The notes under the pieces were generated by a model. It did no database searches. It worked only from the letters and a program-made list of their open reading frames with translations, and was not told where the DNA came from. From positions 55,385,044 to 55,449,043 of the forward strand of contig OX578277.1 of the NCBI GenBank assembly GCA_951217055.1: a DNA stretch of 64,000 nucleotides, written 5' to 3'. This DNA comes from Gerris lacustris (lineage: Eukaryota > Arthropoda > Insecta > Hemiptera > Gerridae). The position numbers and the translations under genes are program-made. Shown piece by piece: positions 48,401-59,979 of the stretch. Position 1 is the first letter of the stretch. Each line of letters opens with the position of its first letter.

Positions 48401-51400
48401 GTGATAATTTTGTTATTTTTTGGTTTTATTCTTTTCCATTTTTGCCTTTGAATGGGCCATAGTTTCTATAATAATTGGCCGATTTTATTTCTGATTGCGG
48501 TGATTGAATCTCACACTAATGCTCTTTAAATTGAGTATATTTTATTTCATTAGTTCATCCTACTTGGTGAGAACATGAGAGTAAACTTTTTTCCATGTGC
48601 CGTGTCACGTGACCACTTTTTGGTTTTTAATATTGTGTCGTATATCATTTTAAAGGCCTTGATTTGTACATTAAAGCTATTTTATTTGTTGGTTTTTTAA
48701 AAATGTTGTACATGTACTTTTGTACCGATTTATAATTTTGTTGTAGGTTAAAGGGTTTACATACTTTTTTGATATTAGGTTTTTTATTTATATGTATTTA
48801 TTAGTTAAATGAATGCCCTTTTGTATTGTTTGTTTTTTAAAAATATAATTTTGGTACCTCAGAGTACAGGGGTACAAATGTTAAAGTTAATCTTTTATAA
48901 TATGATGTATATCGTTGAAAAGCTCTTGCATAGTAGATTAATTTTTGTTATATTCTATTTTGTGTTATTTTTAGTTTTGAGGGGGTAAAATAAAAAAAAA
49001 ACTTTTTATACAGCGGTTTCTACGATTTGGTTGCAGTTTTATATTTGTTTATTAAATTAATTATATGTGCGCTAACTTTTGGTGCTTGTTGGAGGCTTTG
49101 TTTCTCCAACAATTGTTTAAATTTCTTCAACTTTATTAAATATTTACAGGAACAGTGCCACGCCGTTCCAACTTTTTGATTATTTTTATCGAGGTATTTT
49201 TCTTAATTCGGTCTTTTCTTTGCGAGGAAGCTATGTGCCACATTAATTGGCAGAGTATTTTTCTTGCTTCTCTATAATTTTACTGTGATTGGGTTATTAC
49301 TCATAGTATAACTGCAAAGTTTCAAATTTTTCTGATCGGTATTTTCGGAAATCAGGTGCGTTACAGACAGACAGACAAACAAGCGAAGATCCTCGTTTTT
49401 GCCTTCAGACCCTAAAAAGTGCCTAAGGTATTTAGGTAACATATTATTATTATCACTTTTTATCTTTGGAACAAACTGCTGAACTCTTAATAAATTTTAA
49501 CTATGTACTAAAACAATTTAATTAATAAAATAAATTAGTAACTAATTAAATAACTTATGACACAAAAATTAATTAAAACAAATTTGTCACCTAAAGTCTT
49601 ATCTCCATTGAATAAATTTGTGAAGTTGAGCTTAACGTTAGCAGGTTTTATATCCCATTTGACGTCTTTAATTCTGAAGTATTTTTCACCATTTTGCTCA
49701 AAGTGCTCATAGGTTATGAATCCACTTAAAAGAATGTTTTCTGTTGACAGAAACAATAGTAATGAATTATAAACAAATAATAGTTATGTACCCACCAAGG
49801 GAGTAAAGTAAGTGATTGTACCCTGAGCGATGAAGTTAGTTCTTGAGGCGGAGCTGTGGCAACCATAATGTTATCGCATGTATTAAAGAAAAGTTCATTA
49901 ATGAAATTGTGTATTTATTAATCCCTGTTCAACCTGACTGGCTGTAATGAGTAACTTTCCTCCCTGCCTGTAAACTAGGGAGGAAAGTTCACGTTTTCTC
50001 CCTTCTGGAGATACAGTACTTTATTATAACTTTGTAGTAATAAAATACCCAATTATTAATTATTAAATTACTTTATTTCAGTAAAATCAAGTAATTTCAT
50101 TTACAATAAACCTAACTAAATAGATTTTATTTAGGAAATATATTAAAGAAGAAAATAAGTTTATCAGAAGGATAGAAAAGAACATAACAGAATAATCGAC
50201 AATACTTTAATTATAGATAGGTGTACTGATAAAAACTAATAAATAAATAAATAAAATAATTTATTCATACCAACGTCAATATTCATATGACCACTGCCTG
50301 TAACTGGTATTCTTACTATCAAACCATTCATAGAATAATCTCCATCCATTTTAATTTTTGGAACTTTACTTGTAAAATTCATCTGCGTAAATTGTTTGTT
50401 TACCCTGAAAATAATCCAATTGGTTTTAATTAATGCTGTAAAATTAAATATGCACAAGTTTTTAATTATTTAATATACGCTTTCCGTGAAGAACACATCA
50501 AGCGATATAAAAGCCCATGCTTTGCACTACCAGAAGCATCTTTAAGAAATTTTCGAATCGACAATCGATGTTGACTCGAAGCTAAAGTTATGATAACTCC
50601 AAACGCGATGTAATATTTCAATATTTCATAAAAAGTACATACAATGTAAACATAATATCTAATATATAATAGAAATTAAGACATAAATCTTAAATAAGTT
50701 ATGTTAATAGGTTTTAAAGGATTATCAACACACCTAACATTTTGTAGTACATGATCTTTTTGACCCGTAACAGTAAGATTGGTGAGAGCGACTTTAAAAG
50801 CAAAATTTCCTTCACTTTGATCCATTTCTACTTTTGGAAGAAAGAACGGATCCTGCTGTGGCCATTTCATTTCTGGTATACCTAACAACAAATCAAACAA
50901 ATAAAAACTACTTTCTATATTTAAGTGATGTGAAACACATTATTATGTAACGCAAACACATTATTATATCATTTTAGAATACGGAAATCTAGCCTAAACT
51001 AATCTCTCGTTGAATAGAGATCAGTTTACAACCGCAAATGTGAATAATTTTTTCATAATATTATCAAATCATAATATTAATTATAGATATTTCTTTGATG
51101 ACCAAATGATTGTGTTAAACTAATACACGTTTTTCTTTGTTTTAAGCATTTAAATAGTTGATAGATTCTCAATTAAAAATTAAAGACTGATTGAAAATAT
51201 GTATTTACATGAGTTTATATATCTGTTTAGTGTCTTAATTATTAAATTTCACCATATAAAATAAGGATTTAGTGTAGAAGAACTTATAGTAGTAACCGTA
51301 ATAAAAAATGGTATGGCCTTCCATCTAACATGCCATAAAAAGATACGAATGACATACAGACAAACCAAAAATGTTCCCTGTTATCGTTATCTAAACTAAA

Positions 51401-52237
51401 ACCCATTTCTTTGGAAATTTTGAATTAGGAGACATCAAACAATTTTGTTCTTCATAATGATCACAATATTTACCTTCGGTAAGCTCCGGAACAAAATATA
51501 TATTTGTGTAATGTATCTATTTAGAAAAAAAAATACCTTTCATAACTAATGGTCCTGATTCAATCATTGATTTTTTGATACATGCATTTAGTTTTGGGTC
51601 ACCCAAGCTGCACAAGTGGAAATAATCAGATGCTGAAAGAAAACAAAATAAATAATTGGGTTTATTAAGTAATCGCTACAATTAATTTTCTTTACTGTCT
51701 TATTTCAATTGGTTTGATCAAATCGAAATCAAAATAAAATATGTATAATGAATCTATTGTCTAAGGTCTAAAGTTTAAGGGGACCCACTTGCTATCGAAA
51801 AGCTCGCCATAGTGGCATAACCTTCTTTAGAACCTTAGTGGTCAGTTAACCATGTGAGGGAGAAACTTAAAACAATAATATATTTGATTGTCCAACTCAG
51901 ATATTTATTTCTTTAATTTACCCTTCAAAATATAATTTATATAATAAGTCTGAATGAAGGGTATGAGTTTATTACTTCCTCTCTCAAAATAAATGTTCGT
52001 TTCAAAATATATTTTAAGTTTATTCAAACATATTAATTTCAAATGTTTTTCAAAATGTTTGTGATCGAGTGGCACATTTTACCAACAATACTCCAAAAAC
52101 AAAACTTTTTGTAGAAATTTATTAATTAAAACATGCAAATAAAGTAGACATTGATTAAAATTAAACGTACGTTTTTTCTTGGCTACGGAACTGGAGGCTA
52201 AAACAAGAGTAGATAAGAAAATACTTAAAGGCAACAT
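45439..52237 (-). CDS. Takeout/JHBP-family secreted protein B, six exons, 247 aa
   Basis: Exons on the minus strand: 52171-52237, 51537-51632, 50734-50881, 50271-50404, 49591-49740 and 45439-45587, total 744 nt including stop. Exons 2-5 have exactly the lengths of takeout-A (96, 148, 134, 150) and the same phases. Exon 1 encodes a signal peptide (MLPLSIFLSTLVLASSS...) ending in the same KKKP junction. The Cys pair is Cys30/Cys40, then GIPEMKWPQQDPFFLP, DGDYSMNGLIVRIPVTGSG, NLFNGDK (190-196) and FFNENWKE. All splice sites are GT-AG. It is a secreted hydrophobic-ligand carrier by family and its ligand is unknown. Sequence divergence from A outside the motifs is large, so the duplication is not recent. 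Intron 5 (4 kb) holds a Helitron and other repeats. Confidence 0.93.
45751..46729 (+). mobile_element. Non-autonomous Helitron, 979 bp, in takeout-B intron 5
   Basis: It starts TCTATATATATAT right after A. It ends with hairpin GGCACGC-GAA-GCGTGCC (46702-46718), then 7 nt, then CTAG followed by T. This is the canonical Helitron form: 5' TC, 3' hairpin plus CTRR, insertion between A and T, no target duplication, no inverted ends. The interior has three diverged copies of a roughly 115-bp unit (about 45915-46260; key word ATCTTGGATTTA or similar, then TTCCAGTGGA or similar). No helicase frame. Confidence 0.85.
47586..48065 (+). repeat. GGAACATTTTTGGTCCC-family repeat with TCTG/TCGG microsatellite
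   Basis: Best copy of the family: GAGCTTACCGAAGGTAACGG, ATGTGATCGTTCTGAAGAAC, GGAACATTTTTGGTCCCGTG, then a tetranucleotide tract of TCTG and TCGG units (about 47725-47788), CATATCTTAAAAACTAC and a CACATGCTCACAAACATAC stretch. Other copies are at 21.67, 22.78 (inverted), 51.3 (inverted) and 54.37 kb. Non-coding; class unknown. Confidence 0.7.
48066..49440. repeat. Helitron-like left end and unclassified repeat DNA
   Basis: TCTTATACTATAAAGCCGCA followed by CTAACTGACTCACTGACTGA (about 48071-48118) resembles the 5' end of the 45.75-kb Helitron. No matching hairpin plus CTRR end was found. Part of it (about 48845-49000, with GATGTATATCGTTGAAAAGC) recurs near 57480-57600. Confidence 0.35.
51300..51500 (-). 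repeat. GGAACATTTTTGGTCCC-family fragment, inverted, in takeout-B intron 2
   Basis: On the minus strand it reads GGAGCTTACCGAAGGTAAAT and TGAAGAACAAAATTG with the GGAACATTTTTGG word further on. About 200 bp remain. Confidence 0.55.
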
Positions 52238-53343
52238 TTCAAAGTTTCCGATGGAAATTACCGATGTAAACTAAAGTCTCAAATTACAAATTCAGCTAAA
52301 TATATATCCTCCAGTTTCTAGGTTATTTAAATGTAGATTTACTTATAAATACACTTTCAATATTTAAATAATTCAATTAAATATATTATTCAATCGTATG
52401 AGTAATATTTTCTAAGGTAAGCGACCTTGATATTAGCTCGTGAGTTATATCCGGTCTTTACCGGAACTAACCTCCACAACTTCTTATTCCGTCTTACACT
52501 TCTTAGTTAAACAATTAGTATCCTTCAAGAAGTAAATCCAAAACTATTTTTGTGAACTTATAGGAATATGTTAGAATAAATTAGTATTCACTTAAGTTTT
52601 TAAATTTCGACATTTAAAGAAAAAAAAGAAAGTAAAATTATTTTGTAAGATGATTATAATTAACTATATAAAGTAGTAATATTTTAGGATTAATAAAAAT
52701 TAAAAATCAAACTTAATAATAAAAGAGCACAATTGTTATTATATTATATATTCATATTAGTAAGTAATATATCCAGGTTATAGCTTCGTAATAATTATTA
52801 AAAATATTGATCAATGATATTAATAGCCGAGGTACTAAAAATAACTTAATAATTCCATAATTACTGGTTTATAGTAAAAAACATTTATTATGTATTATGT
52901 CCGATGAGTTATGTAATCAGGTCATACCGTTCATCTAAGGCCAAAATATACTACTTAAATTATTGACCGTGATTATTCTTAAAAATAGCATATCTTGTTA
53001 GCAGTTAAAAAGTCAATGTCAAACACAAAACTGGTTTTTGACACATAGACTGCCTTCTTTTAATAAAGGACAAGTGCATAATGATACTTCCTCATTTATT
53101 TAAAATATTAATGTATCCTTAAACAATACACACTAATGTCACTAATAGGTTTATATATGGGTGTGTGTGAACTTATTTTATTATACGATAGATAATATTG
53201 ATATTGTTTATTGGAAAAGCACAGTATACAAATTTATTGAAACAAGTTATCTCTTTAGAGCTTAAAGTCACCTATTCTATTCAAGCGGAGTATAATACTG
53301 CAGCGGTGCAATGATGGACACCTACCCTATTAATTTAAGTAGA
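52238..53343. promoter_or_regulatory. Upstream region of takeout-B
   Basis: AT-rich, no exon seen. A minus-strand TATTTATAAG lies about 110 bp upstream of the takeout-B ATG and could serve as a TATA-like element. In sequence this AT-rich the match has little weight. Confidence 0.25.
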
Positions 53344-54367
53344 GTGCACTGCAGTGCCGGATCTAGGTTTTTTCTTAGGGGGGGCAAAAGTAGATTTTGC
53401 CGCCCTTGCCACACAGGGGCAGATCTAGCAGTAGAATTTGGGGGGGGGGGGAGGACTTGGGTGGTTTAGCCTCAAATCCAAAGGGGGCCCTCATGTCCGG
53501 GTGGCCTCCCCCGGAAAATTTTATAAAATTAGGTGCAAAAATGGTGAATTTTAAGCGTTTTGAAGAACCCTTTTTTTAGAGCTTTTTCAGCTAAAACGAC
53601 AGTACCTATTCTATATTGCGTTTAAAATACCAATTAATAATGATAATTTCTATTTTATTAGTAACACTATACTATGCTATTAATTCTTCTATATCCATTA
53701 GGAGGGGTTACCCTCCTGCCCAAAGGGGGTTCGGGGGGCCTCCCTCGGAAAATTTTAGAAAATTAGGTTCAAAATGGTGAATTTTAGGCGTTTTGGAGAA
53801 CCTTTTTTTTTTAGAGCTTTTTCAGCTAAAACAGCAACTTAAAGTTTGTTTAAAATAATTTCTGCAGAATTTTTGAAATATTTATTATCTAATTTTTGAA
53901 ACATTTACTATCTAAATCGGGTTTTAGACTTAAAAAAATTATTTTTTACCAGTAACGCTATACTATGCTATTAATTCTTCCAGTATCATTATGAAATACC
54001 TTCACAACTTCCTGTATATATAGCAACTGAATCAATTAGATACACACTCAACTAAGCATATAAACAAACATCCATTAAAGTATGCAAATAAACAAACAAA
54101 AAAATAGTTTATATTTGCATCCCACATAAAAATGTAAGTGGGAATCCCAGTTAGCAATTTTAATATCAACTTGACTATTGCTCCATAGTTAAGGCAACCA
54201 TATTTATTCCAATAATAATATAGGTTTGTTTTGATTTTTTGGTCTTCAAATAGATGTAATAACTTATTTAAATTAGTTAATGTAAAATGTTTAAGTTCTA
54301 TTATTGTATTACATATCATGTAATATATTAATTTGTTAATATTGGCAATAAATTACTGTTTATTTAT

Positions 54368-56240
54368 TGATATTTTTTGCTTCCAACCTCACCGAGGTAA
54401 CTGAAGCTATGTGATCGTTCTGAAGAACGACAAATTTTTAGGTTTCCGATTTCAAAAACTCCAAGACAGATTCAGACATCAGGGAACACTTTTGGGTCCA
54501 TGTCTGTCTGTTACCTTTTTTGCGAACCAACATATCTTAAAAACTACTCGTCAGATTTTAATGAAGTTTGGATGGTAGGTCATGACTAGCCTATTGTTGG
54601 TCCCATATAAGCAGTGGCGGATCTAGATCTTGCGGGGCCCTGGGCGAGACAAAATGGCGGGGCCCCCTAGGATAGAGCGTGGATTGCTGATAACAAACAA
54701 TAAAGTAACTTAATAATAAACCACTTATAACTTGATCCTATTTTATGGCTAATTCCCTTCACTTAGGGCCAGTCAAACATTTGTGCTCTCAGAATAATTC
54801 CAAACTTAATTACAATTCTGCTCATGATTTTAATCTAACATATTATTAGAACATAAACCCCTCAAATTATATAGTTTTCAAATAATCAGCATTTTCTTTG
54901 CAAACGTAATCGAAATGAAACATTTTTATTGTAATAATTAAGCTCTGTTATACTTAACTATTTATTCATCTTCATGGTATTTTGGGTTTTATGGTTAAAT
55001 TATCATTGTAAATAAAAAGTTAAGCTGTGTTATTTGTGATCAGTCCTGTAATTTGAAATCTACACTCAAGCACTTTAAATTTACTCCCAGAATTCATATT
55101 CTACGCTTATAACTTTCTATTTTAGTGCCGAGTTTTTAGTTTAATTTTCAAAGACACATTTTAAGGGGGGTCCGGGGGTCCGCCCCCGGAAAATTTTGTA
55201 AATATGACCTCTCAAAACAGCGTTTCTCTTTGACATCAATTGGTAAAACTGCACTAATTGGCCCAATTATTTCGTACTGTGCGATATACTTAGTTTTTTT
55301 ACTATTCCTTTTTACAGGATTTGTCTTTTTTTACATATCTCTGTACATTGTCAAACGATTAAGGTTATATGTAGCATCTCGATAAATTCAGTGTTTTATT
55401 TATTTGTTTAAAAAAAAAATACACGAAATTTCACGTTTTATAGAGTAATGATAGAAGGTTATTGTTAGGACAGGTCAAAAAGTACTAAACTCAACCTAAA
55501 CTTACCATAACCTTCCATACTTTTCCCTAAAATTAAAAAATAATTGAATACATCGAGATGCTACAACTGAAATCGTTTTTGTAATGTAAAAAGGAACGGT
55601 TTGAAAAAACCGAATTAAATTGGACGTTTAGATATAGGTGGGGCACATAATGAAGATTTACCCCACAGAATAAATAACAAAATCGTCATGATAAGGGGGA
55701 GGGTGAGAAAACACTAGGACGTTAACTCACTTAATTTTATATGGAGCGGGGCCCCGCGAGCTATCTTATCTTAAACATAAAAAAAAATTAATCTATATTT
55801 TATAACTTATTTATTTGACTTTTTTATAGCGAGGGGCCCCGCGAAAAGGTAGTTAAGTAATAGGCTCTACTATGTAAACTAAATTCGACTGAATTTTATA
55901 ATTCTAATATTTCATGTTTTGTACATGGCACGGGGCCCCGCGGACAATCTTCACTATGAATTATAAATTTGCCTGAAAAGTATAAGTATTTTATTTTAAT
56001 TTTCTATGGCGCGGGCCCTCCAAGGCGCGGGGCCCTGGGCGGTCGCCCCCCCCCCCTGGATCCGCCCCTGCATATAAGTTTCAACCTTTCGCGCCTACTT
56101 GTTTCTCTTCCACATGCGCACAATCATACATTTATTTAAACCTACAGCTTCAAAAGTACTTTTCCGATTCGTATGAAACTTTTAAAGTTCTTTAATTTTT
56201 GCTAAATTGATACTTTAATTTGGGTAAAAATCCAAACAAT
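54368..56240 (+). repeat. GGAACATTTTTGGTCCC-family copy split by a hAT
   Basis: The left piece is 54368-54611 (TTGCTTCCAACCTCACCGAG, ATGTGATCGTTCTGAAGAAC). The right piece resumes at 56079 with the CACATGCGCACAATCATAC part. The word GTCCCATATAAGTTTCAACC of intact copies is divided exactly at the target octamer of the inserted hAT. Confidence 0.8.
54612..56070. mobile_element. hAT-like element (1,459 bp), innermost of the 53-57 kb nest
   Basis: The left end is CAGTGGCGGATCTAG and the right end, reverse-complemented, CAGGGGCGGATCCAG. The exact octamer CATATAAG is at 54604-54611 and 56071-56078. The interior contains four GCGGGGCCC-type stretches and, at about 55370-55570, the inverted-repeat module also seen in the 40.2-kb hAT, in opposite orientation. 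Non-coding. Confidence 0.9.
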
Positions 56241-57231
56241 TTTGGCAGATTAAAAACGGGTAGACAATGAAACAAAATAGACAATAATGGCTTTAAATGC
56301 ATAAAATCGATAAAGTACGTAATAGGATGCGAGGAAGGGATGTGCCATATCAATTCACACACAACAAATTAAAATTATTATTAAAAAGCAAAACAACTAA
56401 ATTTCCCACAAAAAATGTCTCATTCATTTTTTACGTACAAATAACGGTTTAGCAAAAACCTAGTTCTACTATAACTTGCATTGTGATTGTTTTTGCACGA
56501 CTTTTTACGTGATTTTGTGAATATCTCGCTTCTTCTGACTCGGAGACCATTGAGGATCAGATCAAAATTTAAGAATCTAAAATTTCACACAAGAAACAAT
56601 ATGCTCATTCTTTACATACAACGAACCGTTTGGATAATAATGCGCTCCGAAGTTCCCCTTATTGTCTCCGGGCCATAGGAAGCGAGATAGTTCGTATAAA
56701 AGACCAGTCAGCACCATGACTTAATGAGCGAATTTTTTTATTGAGAAATCTGCGTATTGGATTATGATAATATAGAAAAATTTTGGTTTAGATTTTGGAT
56801 GGGTGAAAAAAAAAAATTGGTATACAATTTTGACAAATTTGACCCGTAAATGGACTCCAAAAAGTATTAATAGTATTATTATTTGCGTTAACAGTCTTTC
56901 TTGACACATCGAACTTCTTAAATAGTTTTTTGAAAACTTCAATATGCTTAAGTTTCTTTCACATCAACTGTAAAGAAAAAAAGGGTAAACGAAGTTAATA
57001 AGGGTGGGTATATCAGATTGGACAAGATAACTGTAATAATATTACATATAATTAAAAATTACATTTCACCTATTTTTTTTTTATTTTTTTTATTTTTTTT
57101 TCCGTGAAATTTTTATTATTTTTCCTTTATTTATCATTTTATTTTTCCACCTCGTTTTGCCGCCCCCCGGGCGTGCCGCCTGGGGCGCTTGCCCCCCGCA
57201 GCCCCCCCTTAGATCCGGCACTGGTGCACTG

Positions 57232-58419
57232 CACAGCACAGGCGAAATTATTATTTCAATAAATCGCCCGGAGGCTTGACCGCAGTTGAGCATCAAACTA
57301 GAAAATACTAACAAATTTCTTATTGACTGATTTATCATAGATCATAGATCTTTCTTATCTGTTTATTTTTTTGCAAAACTCGTTTTTTTTAAAAAAATTA
57401 TTCGTTTACATCTATTCATAGTGACCAACCACAGGAAGGTATAAATATGAAATAGTCTAAATTGGTACACATTGAAACGGGGTACGGGGTACAAAAGTTA
57501 AAATAGTATATGCCCTTCATGATGCATATCGTTGATAAGCTCTTTAAGAGTACAGTTATTGTTGTTATATTTTCATTGAAGAGGGGGGGGGGGGTAATAT
57601 AGAAAAACAGGGGAAAAAATGTTTTTTAATTAAAAATTAGAAATATTACTATTTTTGATCCGATTTCAGCTGTTTATAAATAAAAATGTTTATTGTTTAA
57701 GATTAATATGCACGCTCAGCTCAATATTGCAAGCAGACAACCGCATTGGACACTTAGTATGGCTTAAAATGAGAACTTTTTACTCTTGCCATTATTTTGC
57801 TCCGAGCATTATTTTGATTTCTAAAAAGCACTAAAGTTTAAGAATTTCTTTTTTCAACTCAGTTTTACATCTAAAATAATGGGTCTAGGAAAAAATGTCA
57901 AGGATAAATAGTTCTTATTTTGAGACATTAAATCTACATCTATTAAAAGTGTACCTTTATAAAATAAGGTTATAATTAACTTATTTTGTTAAGAAAGTAC
58001 TCAGTGCACCACGAAAATTATTAATACTTTAAAGAATGAATTTCGATTTTAAAGCTCAAAATAAGTACTTTTTATTTTTTAAATGTTTTCTTAAATCTGT
58101 TATTTTTGCCGTAAAACTGATATTTTGCAACTTCAATGCTTGGAGGAAAAAAGCTATGAGTAAAAAGTTCTTATTTTAAGCCATAGAATCTAATTCTAGC
58201 CTTAAAAAATGTCTTCCTGTTAACTTTTTCATGTATATGTATTAAGTACAGCTACAGAGCATTTTAGCGCTCAAATTGCTTAGCATTTTTTTTTGTAAGT
58301 GCATTTTAAGTTAACATGGAACCCAGAAAACTGCGTCTTTCTTCCTGCAATAGATTGCGGAGATCTTGAGGGGATCGAGTCATGTGGGGCACCCTGTATA
58401 TAGGCATATTTTGTTAGTA
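57232..58419. other. No gene; unclassified repeat DNA
   Basis: It includes a segment near 57480-57600 related to about 48845-49000, a 12-G run at about 57583, and near 58385 the phrase GGGGCACCCTGTATATA, which is common at the ends of insect DNA transposons. No coding exon. Confidence 0.4.
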
Positions 58420-58838
58420 AAAATTATAAGGTAAATATGCACCTGAACACTAATGAACAACCACCTATTTATAATTGTCCGATTGACTTCGGGTTTTTTT
58501 TAAACTGTTCCTTTTTACAATTTAACAACTTTTAACCTGGTACCATATAACCATATGTGTGGTTTTGTGTGCGTGCATCTAATTTTTGCATCTAGTTTTT
58601 GGCTATCCTGAGTGAATCCCCCACCCTTAAAAACCCCCTGGTTCCCAACATTTCCCGTATGTACATGAGTGGATATTTTATATAATATCAAAAAAAAAAA
58701 ACTATTTAATTTACGGTATGGTACCAGGTAGAAAGTTGTTAAATTGTATGAAGGAACAGTTTAAAAAAAACCCGAAGTCAATCGGACAACTATAAATAGG
58801 TGGGTGTTTTCAAGTGCATTATTTACCAAATTATAATT
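58420..58838. mobile_element. Fold-back MITE with about 100-bp inverted arms
   Basis: The left arm contains CCACCTATTTATAATTGTCC, GATTGACTTCGGGTTTTTTT and AACTGTTCC. The right arm contains their reverse complements (GGAACAGTTTAAAAAAAACC, GAAGTCAATCGGACAACT, ATAGGTGGG). GGTACCA-type words lie towards the centre. The arms extend outwards to GGTAAATA with a short insertion in the left arm. Confidence 0.8.
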
Positions 58839-59452
58839 AATTTAAAAACTTACACTAAAGAAAGTTACATTTCGACAAAACATACATGATATTCCAAGAT
58901 ATTAACTGTCTGATAAAATACCCAATTGTATAAAAATCACGTCATGTTAAAAATATTTTTTTTTTATATTAATAGTATTATCTTCATAAGCATTTAACAA
59001 CAATTGTCTCAAATAATAACAATAATAATTATCATTATTACTATGTGGAAAAGAATATACCTACCAAGAAATAATAATATAATGATAATAATAAATAAAA
59101 TATAAACTAACTTCCCCTTTTTAGTAAAATTATTCGTTATTTTCTATTTATTTATTTTTGTTATTTTTTTTATAACTGGCCGGGTGGAAGTGAGCCCCCC
59201 CCTTGCCCCGAGGCCCGTGTGCGGCTGACCCCATGCACACAGTCATTTCCGGCTCTGAGTACTGTGAAGTCAAAGCGAAACTACTATGGTAGTAAATGAA
59301 CGATATGTTAATTCTTTTAAACATCTTTCAGGGCAGTAAGAGTTCAAATGACACCAATGTGACGTTTAATGACTCGATGTCAAACTTTGTATTAATGTCA
59401 CCGTATACATACTCGAGTCTTACGAAATACTTAAACTGTTTTTGAACATTAT

Positions 59453-59457
59453 TCAGT
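59453..59457 (+). promoter_or_regulatory. Candidate arthropod initiator of the dynein light chain gene
   Basis: TCAGT, the common arthropod initiator word, lies 28-32 bp upstream of the ATG at 59485. Its placement suits a very short 5'UTR, but a five-base match is weak evidence alone. Confidence 0.3.
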
Positions 59458-59484
59458 TGCTAATTTGATGAGATAGTCAATATA

Positions 59485-59559
59485 ATGACTTTAGCAAGAG
59501 TTTCAAAAGATGTTGGTCAAGTAGTAGACATTATTTTAAATGAAGACCGTATTGATGAG
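59485..59559 (+). CDS. Dynein light chain Tctex-type, probable exon 1
   Basis: ATG followed by 25 codons (MTLARVSKDVGQVVDIILNE and DRIDE) ending at donor GTACTA, phase 0. This fits the phase-0 entry of the exon at 61390. Members of the DYNLT family have short, variable N-termini of this size before the conserved domain. The link to exon 2 is inferred from phase, strand and spacing. The sequence itself is not diagnostic. A run of about 33 T starts 15 bp into the intron. Confidence 0.5.
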
Positions 59560-59572
59560 GTACTATGTGCTA

Positions 59573-59611
<39 letters not shown>

Positions 59612-59979
59612 CTTTGTTCCTCCATTTCGGAGGTTTACACAAAGGGACAAACAGATACCTACTTATACCTACTGTCACGTCTTTACGTACATACTCGGAT
59701 ACTCGCCCGCTATAGATAAGGACCAATCTATTCTTAACATAATTTAAATTAAAGGAGTAACATCCAAAAGTATTAGCTATTGAAGTGAGCTAAGAAAATA
59801 TTGGAAATGGAAAATTGCTGTGAGAGGTGAGAGTATCAACTATTCATGCTTATCGAGATGTACACATCGACAGATTTATAATATAAACCTTAGCTTACCA
59901 AAGGTAACATGAAGCTATGTGATCGTTCTTAAGAATCATTTAATTATGTATGTAATGATAATATATAGGTAATGTTAAG

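Larger units (their letters stand above)
53352..57223. mobile_element. Large hAT-like element (3.9 kb) containing nested repeats
   Basis: The left end is CAGTGCCGGATCTAGG and the right end, reverse-complemented, CAGTGCCGGATCTAAG. The exact target octamer GTGCACTG is at 53344-53351 and 57224-57231. Internal direct repeats (CGGAAAATTTTA, AAATTAGGT, CAAAATGGTGAATTTTA, near 53515 and 53750) are present. No intact transposase frame was found. It encloses a copy of the GGAACATTTTTGGTCCC family, which in turn holds another hAT. Confidence 0.85.
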
